Part shown: piece after piece, positions 46,307 through 56,120 of the stretch
How the letters are laid out: each line of letters begins with the position of its first letter
How positions within the stretch are numbered: the stretch's first letter is position 1
Source: Neokomagataea anthophila
GTDB taxonomy: Bacteria; Pseudomonadota; Alphaproteobacteria; Acetobacterales; Acetobacteraceae
NCBI RefSeq assembly: GCF_018122595.1
Contig: NZ_JAGRQH010000001.1
Span: forward strand, 186,001 to 250,000
Direction: 5' to 3'
Length of the DNA: 64,000 nt
Made by a program: the position numbers and the translations under genes
Notes under the pieces: generated by a model
What the model was told of the DNA's origin: nothing
The model's input: only the letters and a program-made list of their open reading frames with translations
Database searches by the model: none

Positions 46307-47017
46307 GTTCCAAAACGCCTGCCGAACACCCTCCATATCTTCAACACGCTCCATCGCAATATCCAACTCTTCCACTTGAACGGCTGTTGCGTAGAGCGTG
46401 AAGGACAATTCCACCTCATCATCACCGAATGGATGATCCTCAATCTGCCGGACGGGATAGCTAGCCAGCTCCAAAATCTCCGCAACCGCATCACGAAGAT
46501 CAGACCGTACCCAACGCTCACAAATCACATAAACCACATAAGTGGCCTCACCACTTTCCTCACGGAACGGCAAACGGTTGATATGATTAACGAGCGGCCT
46601 CAGCAGCGTATTTGATGCCAGAACAAAAAACGCCGCTAAAAACGCCTCGTCCAAAATGCCCGCACCAGCACAGGCCCCTACTGCACCAGAGCCCCACACA
46701 GTCGCCGCAGTGTTCAGGCCAGACACACTGGCCCCTTCTTTCATGATCGCACCCGCACCAAGAAAGCCAATACCAGACACGACATAGGCCACAATCGTAA
46801 TCGCCGTCTGAGAGCCACCCTGCAACTCATGCAGCCGCGTCCCCAAAGACACAAAAATCGCAGCCCCAACAGCAACCAGCGTATTCGTACGCAACCCTGC
46901 CGTACGCTGCCGCACCTGCCGTTCAATGCCGATGATCCCGCCCAGCACAAACGCGCAGAGCAGATTCACCAGAGTTTCACCCGTTTCACTTAAGGTCGCA
47001 AAATGCCAGCCGCTCAT
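46289..47017 (-). CDS. mgtC: MgtC/SapB family membrane protein
   Basis: The 242-residue protein has about five membrane segments with the family signature FVLGGIIGIERQVRQRTAGLRTNTLVAVGAA and GFLGAGAIMKEG, then a soluble ACT-like C-terminal domain of about 85 residues. MgtC helps growth at low magnesium and inhibits F-type ATPase in Salmonella. It lies 29 bases downstream of mgtA on the same strand, so both should be expressed together. Confidence 0.9.
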   Translation of the reverse strand: MSGWHFATLSETGETLVNLLCAFVLGGIIGIERQVRQRTAGLRTNTLVAVGAAIFVSLGTRLHELQGGSQTAITIVAYVVSGIGFLGAGAIMKEGASVSGLNTAATVWGSGAVGACAGAGILDEAFLAAFFVLASNTLLRPLVNHINRLPFREESGEATYVVYVICERWVRSDLRDAVAEILELASYPVRQIEDHPFGDDEVELSFTLYATAVQVEELDIAMERVEDMEGVRQAFWNSGEEA

Positions 47018-47046
47018 GAAGCCTCTTTATTTTTCTGATCGTACAC

Positions 47047-49833
47047 TCATACCCACCCAAAGCGGCGCGCATAAAATCTCTTCATGACTGTCGTCAGTAC
47101 AGCATAACCCAGCACAATCAGCATAAGCCATGGGTAAAACGTGCCCGGAAGTGCCTCAAATCCAAAATACCCCGCCAAAGGACTCATCGGCAAAAAGATC
47201 CCCAGCGCGATAATCACCACAGTCGTCACCATCAGCGGCAAAGACGCCGTGCTTTGCAAAAAGGGCAGCTTGGGAGAGCGGATCATGTGCACAATCAATG
47301 TCTGGGTCAAAAGACCTTCCACAAACCAGCCGGACTGAAACAAAGCTTGATGCGCAATATTATCAGCACCAAAAACCCACCACAGCAACATATACGTCGC
47401 GATATCAAAAACAGAACTTAACGGCCCGAAAAAGAGCATGAAGCGCCCAACATCCTTTGGGTCCCACTTCAAAGGCTTGGCTACCAAATCGCGGTCCACA
47501 TTGTCGAAAGGCAACGCAATTTGCGAGATATCGTACAGTAAGTTTTGTACCAAAAGCTGCAACGGCAACATCGGCAAAAAAGGCAAAAATGCACTGCCAA
47601 TCAACACCGAAAAAACATTCCCGAAATTAGAACTCGCCGTCATACGGATATATTTGAGCATGTTCACAAAGGTCCGACGCCCTTCCAGAACACCCTGCTC
47701 CAACACCATCAAACTCTTTTCGAGCAAGATAATATCCGCCGCCTCCTTCGCGATATCGACCCCCGTATCAACCGAGATACCCACATCCGCAGCACGCAGA
47801 GCTGGGGCGTCATTAATCCCATCCCCCATGAAGCCCACTACATGCCCATTCGCACGCAAAGCACCCACAATCCGGTCTTTATGCGCTGGGGTCAGACGCG
47901 CAAACAACTGATGCCGCTCAACCGCATGCGCCAGCGTTTCATCGTTCATCTTCTCAATCTGAACGCCCAGCAAATAGCGGCAATGCTCCAATCCCACCTG
48001 GCGGCAGACTTGCAAGGCCACAAGCTCCGTATCCCCGGTCAGAACCTTTACCGCCACACCGTGCGATGCCAGAGCCTTCAACGCCGGGGCCGTGCTTTCC
48101 TTCGGTGGATCCAAAAAGGCCATATAACCCAGCAGCGTCAGCCCAGCTTCATCCGCCACACCAAAGACCGACTGCTCACCCAAATTCTCACGAATGGCCA
48201 CAGCAACCACGCGCAATCCCTGCCGATTCAAATCAGCCGCTACCGCCCGAACGCGCTCCAACATTTCTTGGTCAAGAGCTGTGCTTTCAGCCTGCTTGCT
48301 CAAACGCACATGCGTACAGGCTGAGAGAATTTCTTCCAGCGCACCTTTGCAAATTAACGTCCGCTCACCGCTCCCGCCTTCCACGATGACCGACATCCGC
48401 TTGCGCTCAAAATCAAACGGAACCTCATCAACCTTGGTATAGCCCTGCGCATTCACCAACTCATGCTGCAACTCCACATGCTGCAAAACCGCATGATCCA
48501 GAAGGTTTTTCAGCCCCGTCTGATACGCACTATTCAAATACGCATAACGCAACACATCATCTGAAGAATCGCCCAGCACATCTGTATGACGCTCCAGCGC
48601 AATCCGATCCTGCGTTAATGTCCCCGTCTTGTCGGTGCATAAAACATCCATCGCACCAAAGTTCTGGATTGCATCCAAATGCTTCACGATGACCTTTTTC
48701 CGAGAGAGCGCCACCGCCCCCTTCGCTAAGGTAGACGTCACAATCATCGGCAACATCTCAGGCGTCAGCCCCACCGCTACCGATAATGCAAATACCGAAG
48801 CCTCGACCCAACTTCCTTTCGTGAACCCATTAATCAAGAGCACAACAGGCGCCATAATCAGCGCAAAACGGATCAGGAGCCAACTCACGCCGTTCACACC
48901 GGCTTGGAACGCCGTCGTGCTCCGGTCCTGCATGCCCAAACGTTCGGATAATGTCCCAAAATACGTTTGACGCCCCGTCGCCACCACCAGCGCAACGGCC
49001 GAACCAGAGACGACATTAGTGCCCATAAACACCAAATTTGCCGCGTCAAATACCGTCTCAAATGGCTGATCCAACACCGCAAATTTTTCAACTGGGAGTG
49101 CTTCCCCCGTCATAGCGGCTTGAGAGACAAATAAATCTTTAGCCGTTAGCAAACGGCAATCCGCCGGGATCATATCCCCTGCCGAGAGCACCACATGATC
49201 ACCCGGCACCAACTCACTAATCGGCACTTCAATATGCCGGGTATCACTATCCAAATGCAGGTTGACGCCAAAATACTTACGCCCGATCCCCACAATTTCA
49301 TCATTCATAGACGGACGACGCAGCACGGACGCCGTGGTGCTCACCATATTTTTCAAGCGTTCAGCTGCTTGGTTGGACCGCCCCTCCTGCACAAACCGAA
49401 TAAGCGTGCTCAACAGCACCATCGTGCCAATAACAATGGTGGCCCGCAAATCATGCGTCAGCCCCGATAGTAGGGCCAAAACACTCAAAAGAACATTAAA
49501 CGGGTTCCGGTAGCACTGCCACAAATGCCGCCACCACGGCATAGCAGCTTCATAATCAACCGTATTCGGGCCAAAGCGTTTGCGGTATTTTTCAACCTCA
49601 AGCTCCGTCAAACCCTCTTCATGTGAAGACAGACGCGCAATTGCTTCCAGCACATCATCTTGAGCGACACGCCGCATCGCCCGGGATACATACCGAAAAG
49701 CTCGGTCATGCTTAGGGTTCGCAGAAGAACGAAACGTCTCCAAAATCGCTCTTCGTCGTAAATGCCGAGCCGTCTTGTGGCGCGTAAAAAACACACCAAA
49801 CAAGGCCTGAAACAAACGATCAAATTGGCTCAT
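47047..49833 (-). CDS. mgtA: Magnesium-translocating P-type ATPase
   Basis: I choose ATG 49833 (928 residues) because GGGA lies six bases before it; ATG 49839 is too close to the site. P3B-type features: actuator AAMTGEALPVEK, the phosphorylated Asp in VLCTDKTGTLTQDRI, KVLTGDTELVA, the hinge VGFMGDGINDAPALRAADVGIS, and ten membrane segments. It imports Mg2+ from the periplasm. It heads an operon with the mgtC-like gene. The leader holds a small hairpin next to the ribosome site and a short overlapping frame. Confidence 0.95.
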   Translation of the reverse strand: MSQFDRLFQALFGVFFTRHKTARHLRRRAILETFRSSANPKHDRAFRYVSRAMRRVAQDDVLEAIARLSSHEEGLTELEVEKYRKRFGPNTVDYEAAMPWWRHLWQCYRNPFNVLLSVLALLSGLTHDLRATIVIGTMVLLSTLIRFVQEGRSNQAAERLKNMVSTTASVLRRPSMNDEIVGIGRKYFGVNLHLDSDTRHIEVPISELVPGDHVVLSAGDMIPADCRLLTAKDLFVSQAAMTGEALPVEKFAVLDQPFETVFDAANLVFMGTNVVSGSAVALVVATGRQTYFGTLSERLGMQDRSTTAFQAGVNGVSWLLIRFALIMAPVVLLINGFTKGSWVEASVFALSVAVGLTPEMLPMIVTSTLAKGAVALSRKKVIVKHLDAIQNFGAMDVLCTDKTGTLTQDRIALERHTDVLGDSSDDVLRYAYLNSAYQTGLKNLLDHAVLQHVELQHELVNAQGYTKVDEVPFDFERKRMSVIVEGGSGERTLICKGALEEILSACTHVRLSKQAESTALDQEMLERVRAVAADLNRQGLRVVAVAIRENLGEQSVFGVADEAGLTLLGYMAFLDPPKESTAPALKALASHGVAVKVLTGDTELVALQVCRQVGLEHCRYLLGVQIEKMNDETLAHAVERHQLFARLTPAHKDRIVGALRANGHVVGFMGDGINDAPALRAADVGISVDTGVDIAKEAADIILLEKSLMVLEQGVLEGRRTFVNMLKYIRMTASSNFGNVFSVLIGSAFLPFLPMLPLQLLVQNLLYDISQIALPFDNVDRDLVAKPLKWDPKDVGRFMLFFGPLSSVFDIATYMLLWWVFGADNIAHQALFQSGWFVEGLLTQTLIVHMIRSPKLPFLQSTASLPLMVTTVVIIALGIFLPMSPLAGYFGFEALPGTFYPWLMLIVLGYAVLTTVMKRFYARRFGWV

Positions 49834-49894
49834 AAACATTCCCGGCTTTCAAAAACCGGCCCCTATGCAGGAGAAATACCGACAAACGCAGCAT
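49820..49894 (-). CDS. Possible short leader peptide overlapping the mgtA start
   Basis: A 24-codon frame begins at ATG 49894, spans the mgtA ribosome site and stops 12 bases into mgtA. The peptide is basic and hydrophobic (MLRLSVFLLHRGRFLKAG...) and has no Pro run like Salmonella MgtL. It lacks a clear Shine-Dalgarno, so it may be chance. Confidence 0.2.
   Translation of the reverse strand: MLRLSVFLLHRGRFLKAGNVYEPI
49842..49859 (-). promoter_or_regulatory. Hairpin abutting the mgtA Shine-Dalgarno
   Basis: On the mRNA CCGGUUU pairs with AAGCCGG (one G-U) around a UUGA loop. The 3' arm directly precedes and partly contains the ribosome site GCCGGGA. It could modulate translation of mgtA. Confidence 0.35.
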
Positions 49895-50047
49895 GGAGTT
49901 GAGGCAGGTTCTGATCTCAAAACAGCACCGCCCTCAGTTGCGGGGGCAATGTGCACACCCTCTCACAACAGAGCAATCCAATATGAATATATATGAGAAT
50001 ACTTAAAGTTTACGGGAGATATACTAAAGTATACCTCCCACCACACA
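49860..50047 (-). other. mgtA upstream region
   Basis: This gene-free stretch carries an AT-rich tract (around 49980-50010: ATATGAATATATATGAG) that probably holds the mgtA promoter, and the dyad at 50014-50039. I do not see an M-box riboswitch. Confidence 0.4.
50014..50039. repeat. 12-4-12-type dyad between the efflux operon and mgtA
   Basis: Arms GGGAGATATACT and AGTATACCTCCC differ at one position and meet at a two-base centre. It starts nine bases after the last stop of the efflux operon and overlaps the likely mgtA promoter region, so it could be a terminator of the former or an operator of the latter. No T-run follows it. Confidence 0.45.
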
Positions 50048-51574
50048 TCACCACGGAACGAGTGATTTACCCAGTTTTTTCTGCTCTTTCGGTGTCATGC
50101 CCAAATCATTGCGGTGCCACCAGCCACCACCAAGCGCTTGGAACAATGCAACACTATCTGAGAAACGTGCACCTTGCGCCTGCACCAAGGCCACACGCGC
50201 TTGCGCCTGCGCTTGCTGTGCCTGAAGAAGGGTCGATACGCTGACATCCCCCAAGCGCAACTGTGCTTGAGCAATCTTCAAACTCTTTGTCGCCGCTTCA
50301 AAGTTCTTTTGGTTCGCCTGTAATGCAGCCGCATCTGCCTGAAGAGCAGAAAGCGTATCCGCTACATTCTGCACAGCGCTCAACACAGTGGCTTTGTACA
50401 GCTCATTCGCCTGCAACAGATTATCCCGCGCTTCACGCTCCGCATGCAGCAGTGACCCGCCTTGGAAAATTGGCTGCGTCAACGTCGCACCAATGAACCA
50501 GTTACTAAAACTCGGCGTAAAGAATTGCGTAAACTTACCAACAACCTGCCCCGGCAATGCGCTCAACTGCAGGTTCGGCAAGCGGTTCGCAATCGCCACA
50601 CCGACACGCGCCGCAGCACCATCAATCTGCGCTTGTGCAGCACGAATATCCGGTCGCTGATTTAACAGGTCAGACGGCACCGTAAGCGGTAATTGTGCGG
50701 GCAGCGTAAACTTATCCAGCGTAAACACCGGCAACGGCGCATCTGGCGATTGTCCAACCAAAACAGCAATCTGATGACGCGTCTGCTCCAGTTGCTGCTG
50801 CAATGGTGGCAAACTAGCTTCCAATTGCGCAACAGATGCGATTTGAGCAGCAATATCCTGCTGCGACATATCACCAAGGCGGTTTTGCGCCGTAATGATC
50901 GTCAGCGTATGACGCTGCGTTTCAATCTGAATCGTCGTTGCATCAATCTGCGCCCGCAAAGACGCTTCCTGCAAAGCGGACTCCACCAGATTGGTGATCA
51001 TGGTCAGCGCTGTTGCTTCCACTTGGAAACGCTGCACATCCGCATCGGCGCCAGAGGCCTGAATGGCCCGACGGTTACCACCCCACAAATCAGGCACATA
51101 CCCAATATTCAATTGCAGAGTATGCAGATTATACAACCACTCATTGGCAAATGGCACGTTAGACAACGCATAAGACGTCTTATTCCGGGTCACCATCAAC
51201 TGCCCAGAAACGGACGGATACAACGATGCCCCTTCAACGCGGCGCTGCTCCCAAGCCGCTTTAAGCGCATCCTGCATACCGTGCAGCGTCTGATTATTAT
51301 CCAGCGCTTGCAGCACCAGTGCATTCAGCTGAACATTGCCAAAGATTTCCCACCACGTGCCCGACACATCGCTGCCCTGAGCAAAGTGCTGCGCCGCGTT
51401 AAGACCACTGCCCGCCGCCCCGGCCGTATCTTTGACCGATTGCGCTTGGTAACCAATCTTATCCGCCATAACCGGCGGTTTAGAATCCGGCCCCACTGCA
51501 CAAGCTGCCACGCACACCGTCGCACATAATACGGATGTCAGACGCAAGGCCCGCTTCATCACTACGTGTCTCAT
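50048..51574 (-). CDS. NodT-family outer-membrane efflux lipoprotein
   Basis: The 508-residue TolC-like protein has a lipoprotein signal with lipobox CVAAC (Cys at about residue 26) and two repeats of the outer-membrane factor fold rich in Gln/Ala coiled coil (LQANQKNFEAATKSLKIAQAQ, LRLGDVSVSTLLQAQQAQAQ). The motif LLNQRPDIRAAQAQIDGA is typical for NodT/OprM. It is the exit duct of the tripartite pump and overlaps the RND gene by four bases. Start 51574 is used; ATG 51559 is possible. Confidence 0.92.
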   Translation of the reverse strand: MRHVVMKRALRLTSVLCATVCVAACAVGPDSKPPVMADKIGYQAQSVKDTAGAAGSGLNAAQHFAQGSDVSGTWWEIFGNVQLNALVLQALDNNQTLHGMQDALKAAWEQRRVEGASLYPSVSGQLMVTRNKTSYALSNVPFANEWLYNLHTLQLNIGYVPDLWGGNRRAIQASGADADVQRFQVEATALTMITNLVESALQEASLRAQIDATTIQIETQRHTLTIITAQNRLGDMSQQDIAAQIASVAQLEASLPPLQQQLEQTRHQIAVLVGQSPDAPLPVFTLDKFTLPAQLPLTVPSDLLNQRPDIRAAQAQIDGAAARVGVAIANRLPNLQLSALPGQVVGKFTQFFTPSFSNWFIGATLTQPIFQGGSLLHAEREARDNLLQANELYKATVLSAVQNVADTLSALQADAAALQANQKNFEAATKSLKIAQAQLRLGDVSVSTLLQAQQAQAQARVALVQAQGARFSDSVALFQALGGGWWHRNDLGMTPKEQKKLGKSLVPW

Positions 51575-54500
51575 GAGCGTACCTCGCCTTCATCATCCTG
51601 ACGTTTCGGGCGGCGCGCCTCGCGGTTTTCAATCCAGATCTCAAGCTCACTGAAATAAACCGGCAGCACAAACAACGTCAGTAACGTCGCAATACCCAAG
51701 CCGCCAACCACAACCGTTGCAAGACCACGCTGAACGTCCGTACCAATACCCGTCGCCATCGCCGCAGGTAACATCCCTGCGCTCGCCACCGTCGCCGTCA
51801 TCAATACCGGACGGAAACGCTCACCAGCCCCTGCAATGGTCGCATCACGAACAGACATGCCCTCTGCACGATGTCGGTTAATGCTGGAAATCATAATGAT
51901 CCCATTCTGCACCGCCACACCAAACAGGGCAATAAAGCCAACTGCCGTTGCAATATTCAGCGTTTCGCCACGCAGATGCAGCGCGATCAAACCACCCAAC
52001 GTTGCCAAAGGCACCACGCTCAAAATCAGCAGTGCATGACGCAACTGACCAAAGCCAATGTACAACAGCACCAACATCGCCGCGAACATCACAGCCAGCG
52101 CAACCGTCAGACGCTTTTGCGCCCGTTGTTGCTGCTGGAAAGACCCTGCCCACTCAAGCGAATACTGCTTCGGATCATAACGCACAGCCTGATCAATCCG
52201 CGCCTGTGCATCCGCCAGATACTGAGACAGCGGACGGTCCCCATTATCCACTCGAATGGTAATCTGACGATGGCTCATCTCATGGGCAATATTACTTTCA
52301 CCCATATGCAAGCCCACCGAGGCCACTTGTGACAGTGGCACATACGCACCTGAACCATCCAGCAAAGGCAACTGTTTCAGATATTCCAAGTCATGCGTTT
52401 GATCATGCGGCACATGCAACGTCGCATTATAAAAACGTGCGTTACTATACACCGTCGTGAGTGGTGCATCACCAATCGCGCCAGAGACCATATCCGCAAT
52501 ATCAGAAACATTAATCCCATAACGCGCCGCCGCTAGACGGTCCGCCTGCACAGCAATTTGCGGGATACGTGGTTCTTGGAAGATCGACGCTTCTGCAGTG
52601 CCTGGCACCTGATGCAGAATATCAACGACCTGTTGCCCAATGCGGCGCAGTTCTTGGAAATCATCACCATAAATACGCAACACCAACGGACTATGCGCAC
52701 CACCCACTAGATCACTCATCTGATCCTGAATTGGCTGGCTAATACCAAAATCAATGCCCGGCAAGCGGGACAAACGTGAACGCAGACGTGCGATAAACTG
52801 TGCCTTCGTTTCACCTGCGGGCCACTGATCATACGGCTTCAAGCCAACTGGCATCTCAATATGCGACGGCGTCCACGGATCTGTACCATCATCCGAACGG
52901 CCCATTTGGGTAATCGCGTAAGATGTCTCCGGAAATTCACGAATAACATTACGAATTTCATTCGCATATTGCTCGCCTTTTTCCATGGAAATAGCAGTCG
53001 GCATCTGCACCTGAAGCCAGAGCGCGCCTTCATCCAGATCCGGCAAGAACTCACGCCCAATTGACACACCCAGCACCAACACAGCCACCAATGCTGCCGC
53101 ACCGCCGGCAAACGCTACAAACGGCTTATCAATGAAATGACCCAACGTGCGCGTATAACGCTCATGCAGCCATTCCAAAGGACGGTTATGCCAAATTTTG
53201 CTCGGCTTACGCAGTGCCAGATAGCTGAGAGACGGGATCAATGTCAGCGCACATAACAATGCACCAATGAGCGCAAAACTCACCGTATAGGCCATGGGGC
53301 GGAACAGCTTCCCCTCACTGCCTTCAAACGCAAAGAGCGGGCTATACGCTAGAATAATCACCAATGTTGCCGAGAAGATTGCATGCCCTGCACGCTTCGC
53401 CACAACCAACACATCCGAACTGCTCAGACGCTCATTCGGTTTATCTTCACGCAGACGCAAAATCGTCTCCGTAACAACAATCGCGCCATCCACAATCACA
53501 CCGAAGTCAATTGCCCCAAGTGAGAAGAGATTGGCCGACATACCCAGAACATGCATCACCCCGAAGACCACAGCCAAAGCCATAGGGATCGTCACAGCTG
53601 TCACGATTGCACTGCGCGGGCTACCAAGGAAGAGGGTCAAAATAACCCCAACCAACAAGATACCCTCAATCATGGTTTCAGTGACTTTATGAGTCGTCGC
53701 CTGAACCAGGTTGTCACGGTCAATATACGGCACAATACGTACGTGCTGTGGCGCCAAACGCTTTTGCAGTGCATCCACTTGCGCGTGCAGATTTTGTAGA
53801 ACTAAAGACGGGTTCTCACCCGTCAACATATCCACGACGCCCTCAATCGTATCCGGGTTATGGTCTTTACCCAAGATACCTTCACGCACCTGATGGCCGA
53901 ACTGCACCGTGCCCAAATCATGCACAAAAATCGGGAGACCATTACGCTGCGTGACAACAATATTGCCCATATCCTCCAAGGAGTGGATCATCCCCACACC
54001 ACGAACAATATAAGACTGCTCGCCACGCGTAATACGACCGCCACCCGCATTGGCGTTATTGTTACGGATTGCGCTCTCAACGTCCCCTAACGCAATGCCA
54101 TAACGCATCAACGCCGCAGGATTTAACACCAGCTGATATTCTCTAGTGAAACCACCAAAGTTATCAATATTCACAACACCCGGAACGTGCATCAGCGCAG
54201 GAATAACGACCCACCGCTGAAGATCCGACAGTTCCATCAGGTTTTTGTCATCGGACTCCAGCGTATAGCGATAAATCTCACCCGTCGTGCCAGAGATCGG
54301 CCCTAGTGTCGGCTGAGCACCATTCGCAAGAGGGTTATTCGCGATAACCGTCTCAACCTGCTGCCGTGCCCAATAAACATCCGTCCCTTCTTTGAAAATC
54401 AACGTAATCAAAGAGAGGCCGAACGTACTGGTCGAGCGGCTATCCGTAACCCGGGGGACACTTGCGAGCGTCCGCTCCAGAGGGATGGTCACCTGCTGTT

Positions 54501-54684
54501 CCATTTCTTCAGCAGCCAAGCCCGGCTGCTGCGTCGTGACAACAACGTTAACCGCACCCAAATCTGGGTACGCCTCAACAGGTAGAACCTGATACGCAAT
54601 TCCACCCGCAATTGCCAACAGCACAGCAACGGTGAAAACAACACTTCGGTGCCCGAAACACCAACCGATGAAACGTTCAATCAT
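51571..54684 (-). CDS. Heavy-metal efflux RND transporter (CzcA/CusA type)
   Basis: The 1037-residue inner-membrane pump has the twelve-segment RND plan with two large periplasmic domains. TM4 has the proton-relay motif AIDFGVIVDGAIVVTE, the DFG-x-IVD form of the CzcA/CnrA/NccA branch, and early VTIPLERTLASVPRV and ARQQVETVIAN are typical of HME-RND proteins. Predicted substrate: divalent cations such as Zn, Co, Ni or Cd; Cu(I)/Ag(I) is less likely given the motif. It lies between the adaptor gene (18 bases) and the outer-membrane gene (4-base overlap). Confidence 0.92.
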   Translation of the reverse strand: MIERFIGWCFGHRSVVFTVAVLLAIAGGIAYQVLPVEAYPDLGAVNVVVTTQQPGLAAEEMEQQVTIPLERTLASVPRVTDSRSTSTFGLSLITLIFKEGTDVYWARQQVETVIANNPLANGAQPTLGPISGTTGEIYRYTLESDDKNLMELSDLQRWVVIPALMHVPGVVNIDNFGGFTREYQLVLNPAALMRYGIALGDVESAIRNNNANAGGGRITRGEQSYIVRGVGMIHSLEDMGNIVVTQRNGLPIFVHDLGTVQFGHQVREGILGKDHNPDTIEGVVDMLTGENPSLVLQNLHAQVDALQKRLAPQHVRIVPYIDRDNLVQATTHKVTETMIEGILLVGVILTLFLGSPRSAIVTAVTIPMALAVVFGVMHVLGMSANLFSLGAIDFGVIVDGAIVVTETILRLREDKPNERLSSSDVLVVAKRAGHAIFSATLVIILAYSPLFAFEGSEGKLFRPMAYTVSFALIGALLCALTLIPSLSYLALRKPSKIWHNRPLEWLHERYTRTLGHFIDKPFVAFAGGAAALVAVLVLGVSIGREFLPDLDEGALWLQVQMPTAISMEKGEQYANEIRNVIREFPETSYAITQMGRSDDGTDPWTPSHIEMPVGLKPYDQWPAGETKAQFIARLRSRLSRLPGIDFGISQPIQDQMSDLVGGAHSPLVLRIYGDDFQELRRIGQQVVDILHQVPGTAEASIFQEPRIPQIAVQADRLAAARYGINVSDIADMVSGAIGDAPLTTVYSNARFYNATLHVPHDQTHDLEYLKQLPLLDGSGAYVPLSQVASVGLHMGESNIAHEMSHRQITIRVDNGDRPLSQYLADAQARIDQAVRYDPKQYSLEWAGSFQQQQRAQKRLTVALAVMFAAMLVLLYIGFGQLRHALLILSVVPLATLGGLIALHLRGETLNIATAVGFIALFGVAVQNGIIMISSINRHRAEGMSVRDATIAGAGERFRPVLMTATVASAGMLPAAMATGIGTDVQRGLATVVVGGLGIATLLTLFVLPVYFSELEIWIENREARRPKRQDDEGEVRS

Positions 54685-54702
54685 AGTCTTGAAACTATCC
54701 GA

Positions 54703-55845
54703 TCAGTCGTCGTTCAGAAGAATGGCACCGCTGCTTACAATATGTTCGCCAGCAGAGAGACCAGAAAGAACCCGCACGTTATCGCCCTCATCATAAGCGA
54801 TGTCCAAATAGCGACGGCGGAACGTATCAGGAGCTGTTTCAACGAAAACAGACACCTGATCATTATTCATTAGCAATGCTGTCTTCGGGACCATCAACGC
54901 CCCCGCTTCCTGCACCGCAATCTGCGCATTGGCAAACATACCCGGACGCAACAGACCGTCTGCGTTAGAACAAGCAACATACAAGTTCAAACGCCGTGTA
55001 TCTGGCATCAATGCCGGATCACGCGTCAGCACTTCACCATCACAGTGACGCCCTGGCAGAGCGGGGAAATCTGCGGCTACATGCACACCGGCCGTCAAGG
55101 CGTTTAGATGATCTTCCGGCGCGGATGCTGCAACCCACACTGTGGACAGGTCGACCAAAGTCATCTGCACAGCGGTGGCATCCGTCACGTTTTGACCCGG
55201 TGCCATTTTGGTCGATGCAATAAAACCATCAACAGGGGCGACCAGTGCCATCAGACCTTTAGCCGCATAATCCGGGCGGCTCGTCATTGTCTGTAAACGC
55301 TGCGAAGCACGCTCCGCTTCGGCTTCAGCCTGCTCCAAATCATTCCGTGCAGACTGCATATCCTTTACGGCATTACCGCCAACGGCCTGCACACCACGCG
55401 CACGATCATAAGCACGCCGAGTAAAATCCAAGGCCGCTTTCGCACGACGGTCATCTGCCCAGGCCTGCGCGAGATCACCCGCTGCGATCGTTGCCAACAC
55501 TTGGCCACGCGTCACGTGCTGCCCCAACTGCACTTGAACCTGCGTAATCAGGCCCGTTGCAGGAGAGAGGACATTCACTTGCCGGTCTGGCGGTGCCATC
55601 ACTTGGCCGGGAACCGTCAAATGAGCCGCGCCATCCGCCTGTACCACCGGGGCCACCACCAAACGTTTTCGCAGGGGGCTTTGCGAGCGCACAACCAGAG
55701 CACCATGATCAACCGTAAACATAGCTGGCTCCATATCCGTCTTATAACTCGGCGAAACCGAGCGATGACCGATAAAGTAACCAACAATCAAAATAGCCAG
55801 ACACAGAAGGACCTTAGCCAGCGTGCCGGCGCGTGAAACGCGCAT
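54703..55845 (-). CDS. RND efflux periplasmic adaptor (CzcB-like membrane fusion protein)
   Basis: The start at ATG 55845 gives 380 residues with an N-terminal anchor (VLLCLAILIVGYFIGH); a longer frame reaches 55914. The adaptor parts appear in order: a beta/lipoyl half-motif (VNVLSPATGLITQVQVQLGQHVTRGQVLATI), a helical hairpin (about residues 120-185), the second lipoyl half (LMALVAPVDGFIASTKMAPGQNV), then barrel and membrane-proximal domains. It bridges the RND pump and the outer-membrane factor. No His-rich metal-chelating N-terminus like that of CzcB is seen. Confidence 0.92.
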   Translation of the reverse strand: MRVSRAGTLAKVLLCLAILIVGYFIGHRSVSPSYKTDMEPAMFTVDHGALVVRSQSPLRKRLVVAPVVQADGAAHLTVPGQVMAPPDRQVNVLSPATGLITQVQVQLGQHVTRGQVLATIAAGDLAQAWADDRRAKAALDFTRRAYDRARGVQAVGGNAVKDMQSARNDLEQAEAEAERASQRLQTMTSRPDYAAKGLMALVAPVDGFIASTKMAPGQNVTDATAVQMTLVDLSTVWVAASAPEDHLNALTAGVHVAADFPALPGRHCDGEVLTRDPALMPDTRRLNLYVACSNADGLLRPGMFANAQIAVQEAGALMVPKTALLMNNDQVSVFVETAPDTFRRRYLDIAYDEGDNVRVLSGLSAGEHIVSSGAILLNDD

Positions 55846-56060
55846 ATTTACAGATAACCCCCGCTCATAGTGTGAGCCCGCATCAGATAACACGGCCCCT
55901 AAATGTCGGTGCAAAACACCTTAGGCACATCGTACCGTCAATTCGGACAAACCATGTGAGCTGCCCATGTTATGTATTCGGTGACTGGCGCATATAGGGA
56001 CAGCTTGGCAAGACCTTGATGTTACATGTTGCAAAAAATTCATCTCCCAGACACGCTATG

Positions 56061-56097
56061 AAAAAAGCCTTCCCCACATCAGCAAGGAAGGCTTTTC
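56061..56097 (-). terminator. Intrinsic terminator of ompW
   Basis: An 11-pair stem AAAAGCCTTCC/GGAAGGCTTTT with a 12-base loop is followed by further T on the minus strand, 24 bases after the ompW stop. It could also work on the plus strand. Confidence 0.85.
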
Positions 56098-56120
56098 ATT
56101 ACGCACTGTAAAAAACGAAA

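Noticed and set aside
49840-50013. M-box (ykoK) magnesium riboswitch before mgtA
   Set aside because: I looked for the conserved M-box core and did not find it; only a small hairpin at the ribosome site is visible.
50693-51529. Open frame of 278 codons on the plus strand
   Set aside because: It mirrors the outer-membrane efflux gene; the Arg/Leu/Gln-rich product looks like an antisense translation of Ala/Gln coiled coils.
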